Assembly: GCF_037893015.1 (NCBI RefSeq)
Contig: NC_133664.1
Coordinates: 122,249,887-122,313,886, forward strand
Direction of reading: 5' to 3'
Length of the DNA: 64,000 bases
DNA from: Macrotis lagotis
Lineage: Eukaryota; Chordata; Mammalia; Peramelemorphia; Peramelidae
The notes under the pieces were generated by a model that was given only the letters and a program-made list of their open reading frames with translations, was not told the origin of the DNA and did no database searches. The position numbers and the translations under genes are program-made. Shown here one piece after another: positions 43,701 through 56,434 of this stretch (the first letter of the stretch is position 1; each line of letters begins with the position of its first letter).

Positions 43701-46700
43701 CTGGGTTCATGTGTTCCCTTCTTTCAGAGCTTCATTTTGTTCTCTGAACCCCATTACTGAGCCTAACCTCTGAATGGGAAATAGGAAGAAGCACAGGTTC
43801 ATTGTCAAAGTCCCAGCTGGAAATTCTTTGTATCTTCTGCCACTGTTTCTAAGACATCCACAGTATGATCCTTCTATACCTGCCACACAACTAAGTCCTT
43901 CATGTTTGGAAACCTGACTGCAGAGGAGGGAAAAGTTGCTCCTCATTCTTGCTTGTGGCCAAGGAAATGGGGCAAGGGTGGAGAGATGCAGGGATGTGGA
44001 GTAGTTATTCCATCTCTAGGAATGAGCGATGGAGTTGGGGCTATATGAAGAACATGGAAGCCTTGACAATTCTCTTAGGTTGAGTGGGAGTTTCTTGGGA
44101 TCTTTTTTTTTCTTGGTGTGTGTGATTCTTGGCTTGAATTATTTTTCTTTCAGGGTAACAGGGCTCATGTATCCTGAGAACTCATCCCCCATCCCCCATC
44201 AATCTCTCTCTGGAGTGGCCCAGCCACACACTGACACATAGCCTATGCTCTCCTCCTATGTGGTTGGGACCGGGGTGGTGGGGCCTCCCTGGGGGGGGGG
44301 TATAGGGCATCATGTTCAATTCCTCAGTGGAATTATATGAAGCAATACATTGTGGGAGTGTGTACCTACAGCAGGGTATCAGCCCAGGGAAGCCTATGAC
44401 TCTGATAGAATACAATTCTCTTATCTCTGGGATTATTTATCTGGGATTTCTGAACTTGGTCACAATTAATTCCTTTGTAACATGATATATTTCATTTGAT
44501 GTATTTAAAAAACAGGATTAGGAGAACAGGCTTTGGATTGCCAAGGGGTCTATAACTTAAGGAATACGATCCCCTGGTCTGTTGTCCTCCTTTGAAGAAA
44601 CTTGGCCTCATCTGAACTGAAAGCACTCCACTGGTGCTCACTGCTGCTCCTTCCCTATAACCCCAGTGAGTCTGGACATCCTCTGGGATTTCAGGCTACC
44701 TTGCTAAACCCCAACACTCACATTGCCATAGTCGATGTAGAAGACATGAACCTTGGCTGGAGACTCCACCTTTTCTACCCGAGCTCGGTACCTGCAAAGA
44801 AATCATAGCACAGCTGAAAAAAGGGAGTGAGAGCACCCTGGGATGGGATGTGGTGCCCTGCAGATGCCTCACACCCTGAGGCCAGTGTCCATTCTGGGGT
44901 GGGCTAGGAGTAGCCAGGGAAGAGAAGGGAGGGAGAATGGAATGCAGGGAACAGATTAATATGTCCTGGGGCATAAAGCAACAAGACTAATGACTGGATG
45001 GATGTCTGCTGTTTAAACCCAGCACACCAAACACAGCTGTAATTAGGCGGCAGATCTGTCTGGGAGGCTCCAGCAGGGAACACATCCAAGTCACTTTCTC
45101 ACCACGGGCCCTGCCCTCTACAGCCGGCCTTAGCTGACCCTGTCCATCTTCAGGGTGATGGTTTGTCCCTGCCCTCTGACAAAGGGGGTTGTCCCAAGGC
45201 TGAATGTCCTCCCCCTGTCCCCCCCCACCCCCAGGTGTCGGCACTGCTGCTTCTGTCAGGTGACTGGAACAAGGCAGTTGGTTCAGTCCCATTTGGCCTT
45301 CCACAGGCTAGTTCCCCAGGGGAGTTGGGAGAATGCCACTTGCTTCTGCGTTCAGGGAACTGGCCAAGCTGCAGGGTGCTCTCCCATCCAAACTTGCCAA
45401 TAGACTGCCCCCAATGCTGGCCCTAGGCTGGCAGAGAGAAATCACCAGCAATGAAATACAGACTGATCAGCCAAGAGAGCTACCAGGAGCACAATGATGT
45501 CATCATGCCACCCTGGAAGGACACATAGGGGTACCTCTGGCACTGCTCCCAGGATAGCCCCCTCCCTTTGTCACACTGTCCAGGGCATGGGGTGGGGTTG
45601 GGGGCTTACCATTCTCCATCCACAAACTTGGCAATGCAAAATTCTCCTCGGCGAGGGGCATAGGAGCCCTCTACCGGTGGGTGACTGGCAATGTCATTTC
45701 TCATGCCCTCCATCAATTTTTCTAGTTGGGTACCTGTGAGTGGTGGGGAGGGTGAGAGGGAAGAAAAGCAGAGTGAAGCCCAGGTATCATGCCTGAACCA
45801 TATCATATATGAATATATTTGCTCCATTTCCCCTTCCCCATTTCTGAACACCCAACATTCATGAAAAGATCAATGTCTTGGTTACCAAAGGCTTAAGTAA
45901 GCAGGAGAGGAAGTAGACAAAATGTAGCTTGGGATTTGGGGTCAGGGGCCTGGGTGGGTTCAGTTTCCAGCTATGCCTTCACCTGAATGACTTTGAGTAA
46001 ATCATATTCTCTCTCTAGGCCTCATGGTTTCCTCATCCACAAAAATTCAGGGCTTGAATTTACTGTTTTCTGAGATTCCTTCTAACTCTAAGTTGGTAAT
46101 TCTATGACTAGGTCAGTTGAATGAACAAGTAAAGGATGATGCCTGAAAATCTTGTACCCCCCAGAACTGATACATGTTCTTCCAACTCCTTGCCAAGAAC
46201 ATAAAGGTGAGATTTTTTTTATTTAGGTTTTTTTTTTTTTGCAAGGCAAATGGGGTTAAGTGGCTTGCCCAAGGCCACACAGCTAGGTAATTATTAAGTG
46301 TCTGAGACCAGATTTGAACCCAGGTACTCCTGACTCCAAAGCCGGTGCTTTATCCACTACGCCACCTAGCTGCCAAGGTGAGATTTTACTAGGAAAATCA
46401 GGTCTAAAAGCATTGATCTAAACTCAGCCTTCTCTGGATATACCAGCTTATCTTTTTTGTCCATTCTCCTCTTATCACCCAGCATCTCTATTCCAAGACT
46501 ACCTGGTCTAGGTCATACAGAGGATCATCTGTCTCCAGGCAAAGAAACAAGTATGACTACCCATTACACCATTCTACAACCCACATGGTGAGATGAAAGG
46601 CAAAGATGGAGATAGAGGAACTCAGGAAATCCCCAGTAAAGGAATGATTTAAGCAATAGGGATTTGACCTTAACAGCAGAGTCAGAGCCTAGGACAAAAA

Positions 46701-49700
46701 AAGACAAAATCTTGGTATAGTGAGCCCAGATCCCCATTTATTCAACTGGATGTGATCTCATCATTGAACTGAACATCTCTCGGCTCTTGAACACTTCCAT
46801 CCATTCAGGGGCCATGTGAACTCCAAGGCCATGGTAGATTGGTTTCTTCCTTCTCCTGTTCCAGTCACTTCTGTGATGGGACACAGTGTTAACCTCTAGG
46901 CCTCATTTATGATCCCTAGCTGCCTTATATGTAGAAGAAATGGATAAGATGATCTTCTATATCACTGAAATGCCATTAGTTCTTCCCCTCCTGTGAAACT
47001 TGAATTCCTCTTCCTTCTGGGGAAAGCAACTCCTATCCTTCCTGGTTTTTCCTTTCTCCAACTCCCATCTGCCTTGGGGGATTCGTCCATAAATTCTGTC
47101 CAGGTGGGAATACCTGGGGTTTCCTCCTCAGCACTGCTGTCTAATACTGCCTACCTGCCACTCTTCTGTGATTCCTGTCCTGATTCAGCAGCAGATCTCA
47201 TGGCTTTTCCCTTTCTCTCTTTCAGGGCAGTCTGCCCAGAACCTAACTCTCCTTTGGCAAATCACTCTCTACCATTACTCTCCAGTCATTTCAGGAAGAT
47301 AGCCTTCCTCTTGGTGAGATCAGAGGATTAGACTATAAATGTGATTGTGACTGTGTTTGCATGTGTGCCTGTCGGTCATTGGAATAACGATTCTCTTTGA
47401 ATTCCCAAGAGTCTGGTAGCTAACTGATCTCCTTACCCAGCACTTTGTAATCCCTAATCCCCCTTTCAGAAACGAATGATTCATGACCAGGACCGAATTT
47501 AGCTATGGAAATTTTAGTGACCCACGAAAACCACCCTCCTCTCAACCCTGGGCCTCACTCATGTGACTTTTTGCTGTCTGAAAATTAAAATCAGAGCTTT
47601 CTTCCCCTGCCTCCAGCTCTATCAATCACTTACAACATAGTATGATCAGTTTATTGATTACTTTCCTAATAGCAAGTTTTAATAGGTGGTGGCAGATGAG
47701 AGAGAGAAAGATCAGGACCATTCAGGTCACCAGAAGAAGTTGTCTGGGGGAGGAGAAGGAAGGGGGGTGGAGGAGAAGGAACGGGGGGAGGAGAAGGAAG
47801 GGGAGGGGAGGGTAGAAGAGGGGAAACCAGAGCATAAAAGCTTCAAAGTTCTCCCTCACCTTACTTCCTAATTTACTTATTACCTTCAGTTATTCTGGAA
47901 ATTCATCCTGAGGTTCCCTTATTATTTCTATCCTTTTCCTCTTTTTTTCTCTCTATCACTTTTCTGTTCTCTGTGACTCATTCTTTACTAGTCATGGGGT
48001 TCCTGTCCTGTTAAAGTAACTCCAGAACTGCTACCAGAGATAGTGACTAAGGACTTAGTAAAAGAGATCTGGACTTGCATGGGATAATATACAAGGTGAC
48101 GTTCTCCAAAGTACTGGAAGTCTGTCTTACAGAGACACAGAAGTTCAGAAGATTCTGGGACCTCAGAGGTGAGGTGCTGCGATAGAGTACTTGCCCCTAG
48201 AGCTGGAAATCTATTAAGAAGTAAATAAAAATGGCAAATATAATACCTACTCTGTATCAGGCATTATACTAAGCATTTTACAAATATTGATTCATTTGAT
48301 TCTCACAACATTCCCACTTACAAATGGGGAAACTGAGGGTAAGCGACTTGCTCAGGATCACATGGCTAGGAGGTTGAATTTCAGTTTTCTTGACTTCAGG
48401 TCCAGTGCCACTAAGCTGGTCACGATAAGCTCATGTATAGAAATACAGGAACCAGAAGGGAAAGTTTTGCAGAGGGTATGATAGTGAACAACAGAAACAG
48501 AAACAGAAGCAGCATTCTCATTAGAATGAACTACATGTCAGCTGGACAAAAAGAATAAATAGATGTGACTGCTTTAGCAAATAAATGGCAAAACTGACCC
48601 AGAGGAGTGAAATGGTAGAAGAGGGAGACTTCAGTTATGTGAACATTGATCAGAGCTCTCACTTTACCTAGAGTAGAGTAGCTAAAAGTCTATTGAATTG
48701 ACTTAATAATAATTTTATACTTCAACAGGTAGAGAAACTGCTCATGTGGATCTGATTCTTACCACTGAGAAAGAAATAGTTGTTAGGATGGAAAACTAGG
48801 AACTTTAAGGGAAGTGACCAACCTCATTTTAGAATGTGTAACCAAGAAAAAGTCACATTCTGACAGGCATCCTAGATTTCTGGAGATCAGATTCAAAGGA
48901 TAAAAAAAATGTAGGATTCCATGGAAAAAAATTCTACAGGGAAAGTAAGTCTAAAACTTTAAAGAACACAATTCTAAAATCCTAAAGAGAAATGATTTTA
49001 ATTATGAGGAAAAGGAAGAGATCAACAGAGACTGATGTGAAGGCACAATTCATCAACAAGAATTTATTAAATGCTTACTATTATTCTAGACCCTATGCTA
49101 AGTTCTAGGGAAACAAAGAAAGGCAGAACCAATGCATTCTAGAAGGAGAGACAACATGTAAAAAAGTCAAGATACACACAGAGGAGATGAGACGTAACCT
49201 TAATGGGGTAGACTTTGGCATCTAGGACAGACCTAGAAAGGCTGCCTGCAAAAGTTTGAGCTGAATCTTGAAGGAAGTTATAACTTCTAAGAGGTATAGG
49301 TGAAAAAAGTAAATTATTCCAGGCATGAGGAACAGCTAGTACAAAGACATGGGGAAGGAGATATAGCAACCTGTTTGAGGAACAGTAGTAGTTCATTAAC
49401 TGACAGATTATAAATAGACTTATTCAGAAGTTGGAAGTAAGGGCAAGTAATGGAGCAAGAACAAGCATAGCCCAGTCCTGAAAAAATAGTATTCAGAATG
49501 ATAAAGCTCAGAACATGCTGAGGCTAGACAGGAAAGGAAAGAAAGAAAAAAGGATTTGTTCTTTTTCTTTTTTGGGGGGGGGGGGGGGAATTAAAGTCAT
49601 CCTTATACAGAAAAGATACTCAAATAAGGGAAAAGGATAATGATAATGAACAATGCCCAAGAAGGCAGAATTGTTTTCTCTATTTAGGACAATGGTCTTT

Positions 49701-52700
49701 AGACTGAAAAGGGACAACTAAAACGAAGAGAAGTCTGAGGATTTGGGTTTAAAATTCACCTAAAAACAGTAAATAGATAGTAACCAGGTATCTTTGATGA
49801 GTTCAAATCTCCATGTACAAGAGATCCTAGGGAACAGAAGAAACAAACAGATGCAGTTCCTAAGCTTTCTTTGAAATATTGTGGAGAAAGAGAGAAGTTA
49901 TAGGGTACTGATCCAAGTTAGTTTGGTCATGTTAGATAATTTCCTTTTTTGAATACTGCAGGCCACTGGATCTAGCAAAGGATTCAACAGTCTCTCAAGC
50001 TAATCATAAAAAAAGTAGAAAGATGTGGGCAAATAGATAATGTTAGGTGGCCAGACCCAGAGTAATCATGACTTGGGTAAAGGCACAGATAACATACTTA
50101 TCCAATTCACAAAATCAGTTTTTAAGTATAAGATGAGAAGTAATGGTGGTTTGAAAGAAGTTCATATGAAAAAAATATGGGAGTTTTAGTGTACTTAAGT
50201 TCAATGAGTCAACGGTGTGACGTGGCTGCAAAAATTGAAAATTGAAATACCAGGCTACATGAAGAGTGGCCAAGTGTCCAGGCCTAGGGAGGCTATCATC
50301 TTGTTGTATTTCAGGCCTTACCTAGAGTTTTATGTTTAGTAGCAGGCACTGTAATTTTGGAAGGAAATTGGTATGATGGAGAGCATCCAGAAGAAAATAG
50401 CCAGAATGGTAAAGAATCTCAAGATCATGCTTCATAATAGTTAGTTGAAGAAACAAGAAATGTTTAATGTAAAGATAAAAAGATTTTGGGATAGAGGGTC
50501 CCAAATGATAAAGAACTTCAAACATATCAGGGTTGTCATATGGGAGAAGGAAAGGTGAACAGCAAAGACTTCCTAACAATTAAGAGTTATCCCAAAGCAA
50601 AAAGGGTAACCTTGAGAAGGATGGGTTCCTTTTTCCTAGAGTTCTTCAAGTAAAGGCTGAACACTTATTAGTCAGGTGGGTTCAACTTTCCCAAGCCTCA
50701 GTTTCCTCATCTATATATTAAGGATAATAATACTTGTGGTGTCTGCCTTTATGGGCCACTGTGAAAATTACATAAGTGGATATACTACATTTTATATGTA
50801 TGTACACAAATACACATACCAACATACACACACACATGCAGATACACATATAACTTTGTCAAGTACTACAAAAATGGTAGATCCTATTAATCATCATTAA
50901 TCATTAATATAGCTCTTTCACTTCTTGTCACTAAAGTCTCTATATGTAGGTGAAGGTACTTTGTGATCCTCAAGTAAGTAATATATATTGTGAATTCAAG
51001 ATATTGTTTTTGTCAAAATGAGAAACTACAGAAATAGGGGTGGCTAGGTGGTTCAGTGGATAGAGCACTGGCCCTGGAGTCAGGAGTACCTGAGTTCAAA
51101 TCCGGCCTCAGACACTTAATAATTACCTAGCTGTGTGGCCTTGGGCAAAGTCACTTAACCCCATTGCCTTGCAAAAACCTTAAAAAAAACCTACAGAAGT
51201 AACTTTCAGTATTGGGTAGTAGTAGTAGTAGTACTAGTAGTAGTAGTAGTACCAGTACCAAGTGGCTTGGAACTCTTCTTGAGGAATGTTAGGAAGCATT
51301 TGTTTTGCCCCTACTCCAATGATGGCTCTCGCATAGTTTCATTAAAACAGTTACTTTCTGGTGAGTTGATGAGAGTCAGCTTGCCTGATAAATCCCTACA
51401 ACTTTTGGCTTGTGTGTAGGTTTGGGTCTCATTGTCTATGCAAATTCTCATTCTCATTCAACTCAATCTACTGGGTTGTCTATGATCATGTTAGATAAAA
51501 AAGTAATTTTTTCAACTCTGGAGCATATTAAGACATAAAACAGTACTTTCCTTTATCTGTCACCTTTGAAGGCAAAAATTTATCATGGATATGGAGGCAG
51601 AAAACCTGGATTCAAATACTACCCACATTGACTAGTTGTATAATTGCAGGTAAATCAATGAAGCCCTCATAATGGCAGTTTTCTGATCGTCACAATGGGG
51701 ATAAGTCTTTTCATTATTGTCCTCACAGGGTTGCTGTGAGGAAAGCCTTTTCTAAATCTCAAAGGTGTATATAAATAGGAATTCTTCACTTCTTGATTTC
51801 CTGGCTGTGCTCCAGTGTCTGGGGGTAGCTTTCCTTGAGGTGGTGTCATTGTCTCCTTGGACAGCACCACTCTCAGTTCTCCAGTCTCTCCTCGGATCTC
51901 AGCTGTCCCAATGCCAAAAGCAGCTTATTCTCCTCCTCTCCTGTTCCAATAGCTGCAGTCTTTTTTCTCTCTTCCTTTTCTCTTCTCTCAGACACAGCAA
52001 GCCAAGTCAGTAAAGGATGGGTTTTCTATCAAAATAGCATTGCTCCAAAAGCAGCTGATTGAGAAATATTATTAGAGGGGAGGAGGTGAGGCTATTGGTT
52101 CTGGAGCTGGGGCCCAAGGAGGAAGGAAACAACAGAGAAGACTGAGTGTGTCACATTTCAGCTTGGCCAATCTGTGGCCAATCTCCTTGGCCCCTTGCTC
52201 TTTTTGCCTGGGGGATGTTGTAAGATCCTCCTCTTTTTCACTTATCAGTCTGTTTCTCCAGGCAGGGTAGAGATGAAAGGGAAAAGGTCAGTGAAGAAAG
52301 AGGCTGAAAAAAAAGTGAGACTGGGGAGGCTTAGCATAGCCTCCCTCTACTGCCTCTCGGCCCTCCAAAGAGCATGAATTTCCAGAGGCATAGGACCCCA
52401 GGAAATGAGGGGCTACAAGAGGGTGTGGAGAGAGGATAGGGTCTTTCAGAGAGCTAGCAATGCCCATGGGATGACTACCCCCACTGCTCTGCCTGTTTCC
52501 ATGGTAACTGGCTACTCACTCCACTCAGGGCTCTATTAACCTCTAAAGGAAAAATACCCAGTATAGGCAGACCAAGGAGCTTCCCTTTTTGGCTTTCTTC
52601 CCTGGGTAGCTGTAGACCTCAGAATATGGAATCATGAAGTGGGAGGAAGAAGGGGACTGCTTACGTTGGAGTGACGATTTTTGGATACAGAGGCAATCTG

Positions 52701-55700
52701 TTCTCTATTTCACCTAATCAAGGTGCCTCCGAAGAGAGAAGAAGCCCCTTGTCCTGTTCCATCTTGTTTTTTTTTATCTTATTTGTAGATTCAGGAAAGA
52801 ATCTTCCAGTATCCCTAACTGAAAGATTATGAAATTGGCCTGGGTTCTGAAAGGTGTTGGGGGTTAGGGTGGGGGGGTAGTTAAGACGATACTTAGGCTT
52901 TTCATCCTTTTAGTGAAACTGGTAAAAAAGGGAAATTCTATCCTTCTCCTATTGGACAAAAAAAAAATAGAAGCTTCTCAGGGATGGGGAGAATGGCAAA
53001 CACTCACCCGTCTCCACATCCTGAACATAGAAGTGCAGGTCATCGGTGATCTCTGTCACAAATACAGGTTTGTAGCTGGCCGAACGCTCCTTTTCTTCCA
53101 ACACTGGTGACACCTCTTCCACAGGCTGCTCCTCATAGTGGGCCCACACCTGTGGGCAGAAAAGGGAAGAGGAAGTTTGGGGAGTGAGAGATAGAAGTCA
53201 GTGCTATACAGGGAACTTCAGTTATGGGAAGGGGTACCATGATGAGAAAAAGGGGCAGCTAGCCAGATATTTTCTCTCTAGGTATCTTCTCTTGCCTCCT
53301 TTCCAATCTCCTCTGTCTGCCCAAAGCTCCTGTTGAGTCTTGGAGAGGTAGAGTTTATCCAACCAAGTTTCTAAGTGGTTGTGAGTACTTCATCATACAG
53401 TATTTTTCTAGACTACACCTTCCAGGTGACCTTGTCAAGTGCTTTGGGTTAGGGAACTAGTGGGACTATCTAAGACAGCCTGGGGAATTGGAAAAGGCTG
53501 AATTCGGAATCAGTGGACTCTTGCTTTAAAACCTTTTGTTGTCCAGGTGTTTCAGTCTTATCAGTCTTTCTATGCCCAGTTTGGGATTTTCTTGGCAAAG
53601 ATACTGAGAGGTTTGCCATTTCCTTCTCCAGCTCATTTTACAGATGAGGAAACTCAGGCCAACAGGGTTAAATGACCTGCCCAGAGTTATACAACTAGTA
53701 AGTGCCTGAGGCCAGGTTTGAACTCAGGAAGTTCAGGTCAGGAGCTCCAGCCACCATGTCCTCTACCTGCCACCACCTGACCCTTTATTACTAGGATGAT
53801 TCTGAATTACAATTAAACTTCTTTAGGAATAAATTTTCATGTCTGTAAAATAAGGATGTTGAATTAAATGACCCCTTAGGTCCATTCCAATTCTAGATCT
53901 ATGATTAAGTGAAAGCCTCCTCCCTGCCAACTGGTTTGTAAAGGTAACTAAGGAGAATGGCTATGTACTGAGTCTGGAGGCAGAGAAGGCCCAGGAATGG
54001 GATTTCTCTAAATTCTATTACTGATCTAAGCAAGACAAAACACATTCCATTCATCTTCCAATGCCCTCATAGTACCACCTAGAATGAGATAACTAAGTTA
54101 GTCCTGGGCACTGGAGGGGGTCAAGGAACCCTCCTTCCAATAACCCTTGTCCACTATTTCTAAACAGTAAACTTTAATTTTCATTAGGGGCTGGGTTGCT
54201 CCCTTTCTAACCTCTCTTTGCCTCCCTCCCTTCTCTTCACACTGGGCTGTCAGGGCTGGGGTGGCTTAGACACTGATTCAATGTGATGGCACGTCAAGTC
54301 CAATCTTGCAGCTGGGAGATTATACCAGTGGTGAAGTCTGTCAGACCTTGGAAAGGAGGTGACTTTCTAGTTGAGCAGCTAGAAGGGGTGGGTTCTAGAA
54401 GAAGTTCTAAGACTATCTGTTTGGACAGACCTACCCAAAAGTATTGGAGAGGGCTCAATGGGCATTATGGGAAAAGGGATTGCACCTGCCAGGAGTTGAG
54501 AGGCAGGAACATAGTAGAAATACTTTGACCTGGTAATAAGGGGTCCTGGCTCTGACACCATAGAGTTGTATGACCTTGAGGAAATCATTAGCTTCTCTGG
54601 ATTTGTTTCCTCATCTGAAAAGTGAGGGGAGGGAGGAGGAATGGAGGTAAACTGGAAGATCTAGCATTTTGTGACTCTTAGGACTTTGTGACAGCCAGAT
54701 CTGGTCTCTTGCCCATGCCTTGAAATGGAAGCAGATTACAAGTGTCAAGAGTGTGAAATGATCCCCCCTGGGTTTCTGACAGTGGCACCAGGGATAGTCA
54801 CTAAAACTATAGGTGTAATTTTTAGTGCTGCTAAACTAGTGCATGCTAAAAGACATGGACACTTCCTCTTTTTCTAAGAGTGTAGATGAGTGAGGTGTCA
54901 GCATTGCATGTGATTATGTGGGGAAGAAAATAAGATGGGAGAAAAAAGCAGAACATTAGAACATTAAAACTGCTGTTTCTTCATCTGAAAAACTGTCATT
55001 CAATTAATTACCTCCTCATATATTCACTCCTATACTTATTCCCATTACCACCATATCATAACTATACTGTTCTCTCTCCAATAACCTTATGTCCAAATCA
55101 CATCCACATACTTGGATTTCCCTTGGCTTGCACCCCAGATTCACACAGACTTGGTCAATACAAAAATTTGACAGACCAGCAAAAATAAGTGTGATAGTTT
55201 CTCAAATAGCCACTCTGTTCCATCTCCTGCTGCCCCCCAAGGAGAGTTTTGACTTTTTCTTCCAGTCTCCTCGCCAATGGAAGAGACAAGGAAAAGCAGA
55301 AGAGTCCACCCCCATAATTGGGACTAGAGGCACCCAGCTTTTGGGAACTTCTAGCTCCCCTAGCCTGTGACCTCTGCCCTGGTTTCCTAAGGCTAAGGTT
55401 ATCTGCTATGCTCTTGGAGCTTACGATTTATCTAATGGAGAGCTTTCCCAAACTCTTCTCCAGTCTGAATTTGCCTAGTATACCTGCTGGGAGAGTTATT
55501 CCCAACAATGCTCCCATGTTTGGGCACTTGGAGAATTTACTAATATGGCATAATCTTGGATCATTCGGGCTACTTGTCTCAGCTTGGACTAAGTGAGTCA
55601 ATACTACTACCCAACACCCCTGTACAATCCTTTTCACTGACACCTTTCTTCCCTTTGCCTCACCTACTCCTCTGCCTATCCTTTCCTCCTTTTAGGCCTT

Positions 55701-56394
55701 CAATATTCTTTCATTCCTATTACTTTATGTGAACCCTGGATGCTCCCTGCCCAAACCCTCTCTAACATAGTCCACTGGATCAAAAAGGTATAAGGTCCCT
55801 GGGATGCCGGCAAGACAGAACCTCAGGCTGAGAAGGGAATCTTAGGAGCAGCACTGACTGCCTCTCTCCTGATCTCCCTTCTCTCTGATCAGGGGTGGGG
55901 GTGGGGGGAAGAACACTGGGGCACATAAAGGATAAATCCAGAATAAATTGACACTGAGGAGTAAAAGAACTTCTGGTTACAGTACCAGGCTCCATACACA
56001 AAGAGCAAAGAGAAGTCATCTTTGTTCATTTAGGCCACAGTGGGGGGGGGGGGGCTGTGCTTTTGACATCTAGAATAAGGGGAGTCACAGTCTGTGTAGG
56101 AAAGAAGCTTTTCAACACAAAGGGAGTAATCTTGGTGTCCTTGGATAGTGCACCAAGTTCCCCATGATTCCTACTGTGATGGTTAAAAGGGATTTAGTAG
56201 CATATGGTAAGTGCTACATCCAGAGTCCCACAGTTGGGCTAGAAATAGGACCTGGAAAGAACTAGTCACAGGGATACATGGTAAGGAGCTAGTGAAACCA
56301 AGGGCCGCAAAGATGGGGAGTCAGGATCCTGAGAATCAAAGGCTAAAGATCAGAAGGAAGAAATCCAAGTGTAAGGAGAGAGAGAGAGAGAGAG

Positions 56395-56434
<40 letters not shown>

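Larger units (their letters stand above)
48600..50690 (+). repeat. L3/CR1 LINE, longer copy, interrupted
   Basis: GGGAGACTTCAGTTATGTGA and ATGTGGATCTGATTCTTACC come from the ORF2 end. ATTCTACAGGGAAAGTAAGT, then (after the insertion) GTTTTAGTGTACTTAAGTTC, AGAATGGTAAAGAATCTCAA and GACTTCCTAACAATTAAGAG complete it. It is antisense to SND1 and inactive. Confidence 0.75.

Noticed and set aside
52949-53007. Extension of the SND1 linker exon past ETG
   Set aside because: A good GTGAGT donor at 53007 and exact phase join to the exon at 45733 show that this is intron.
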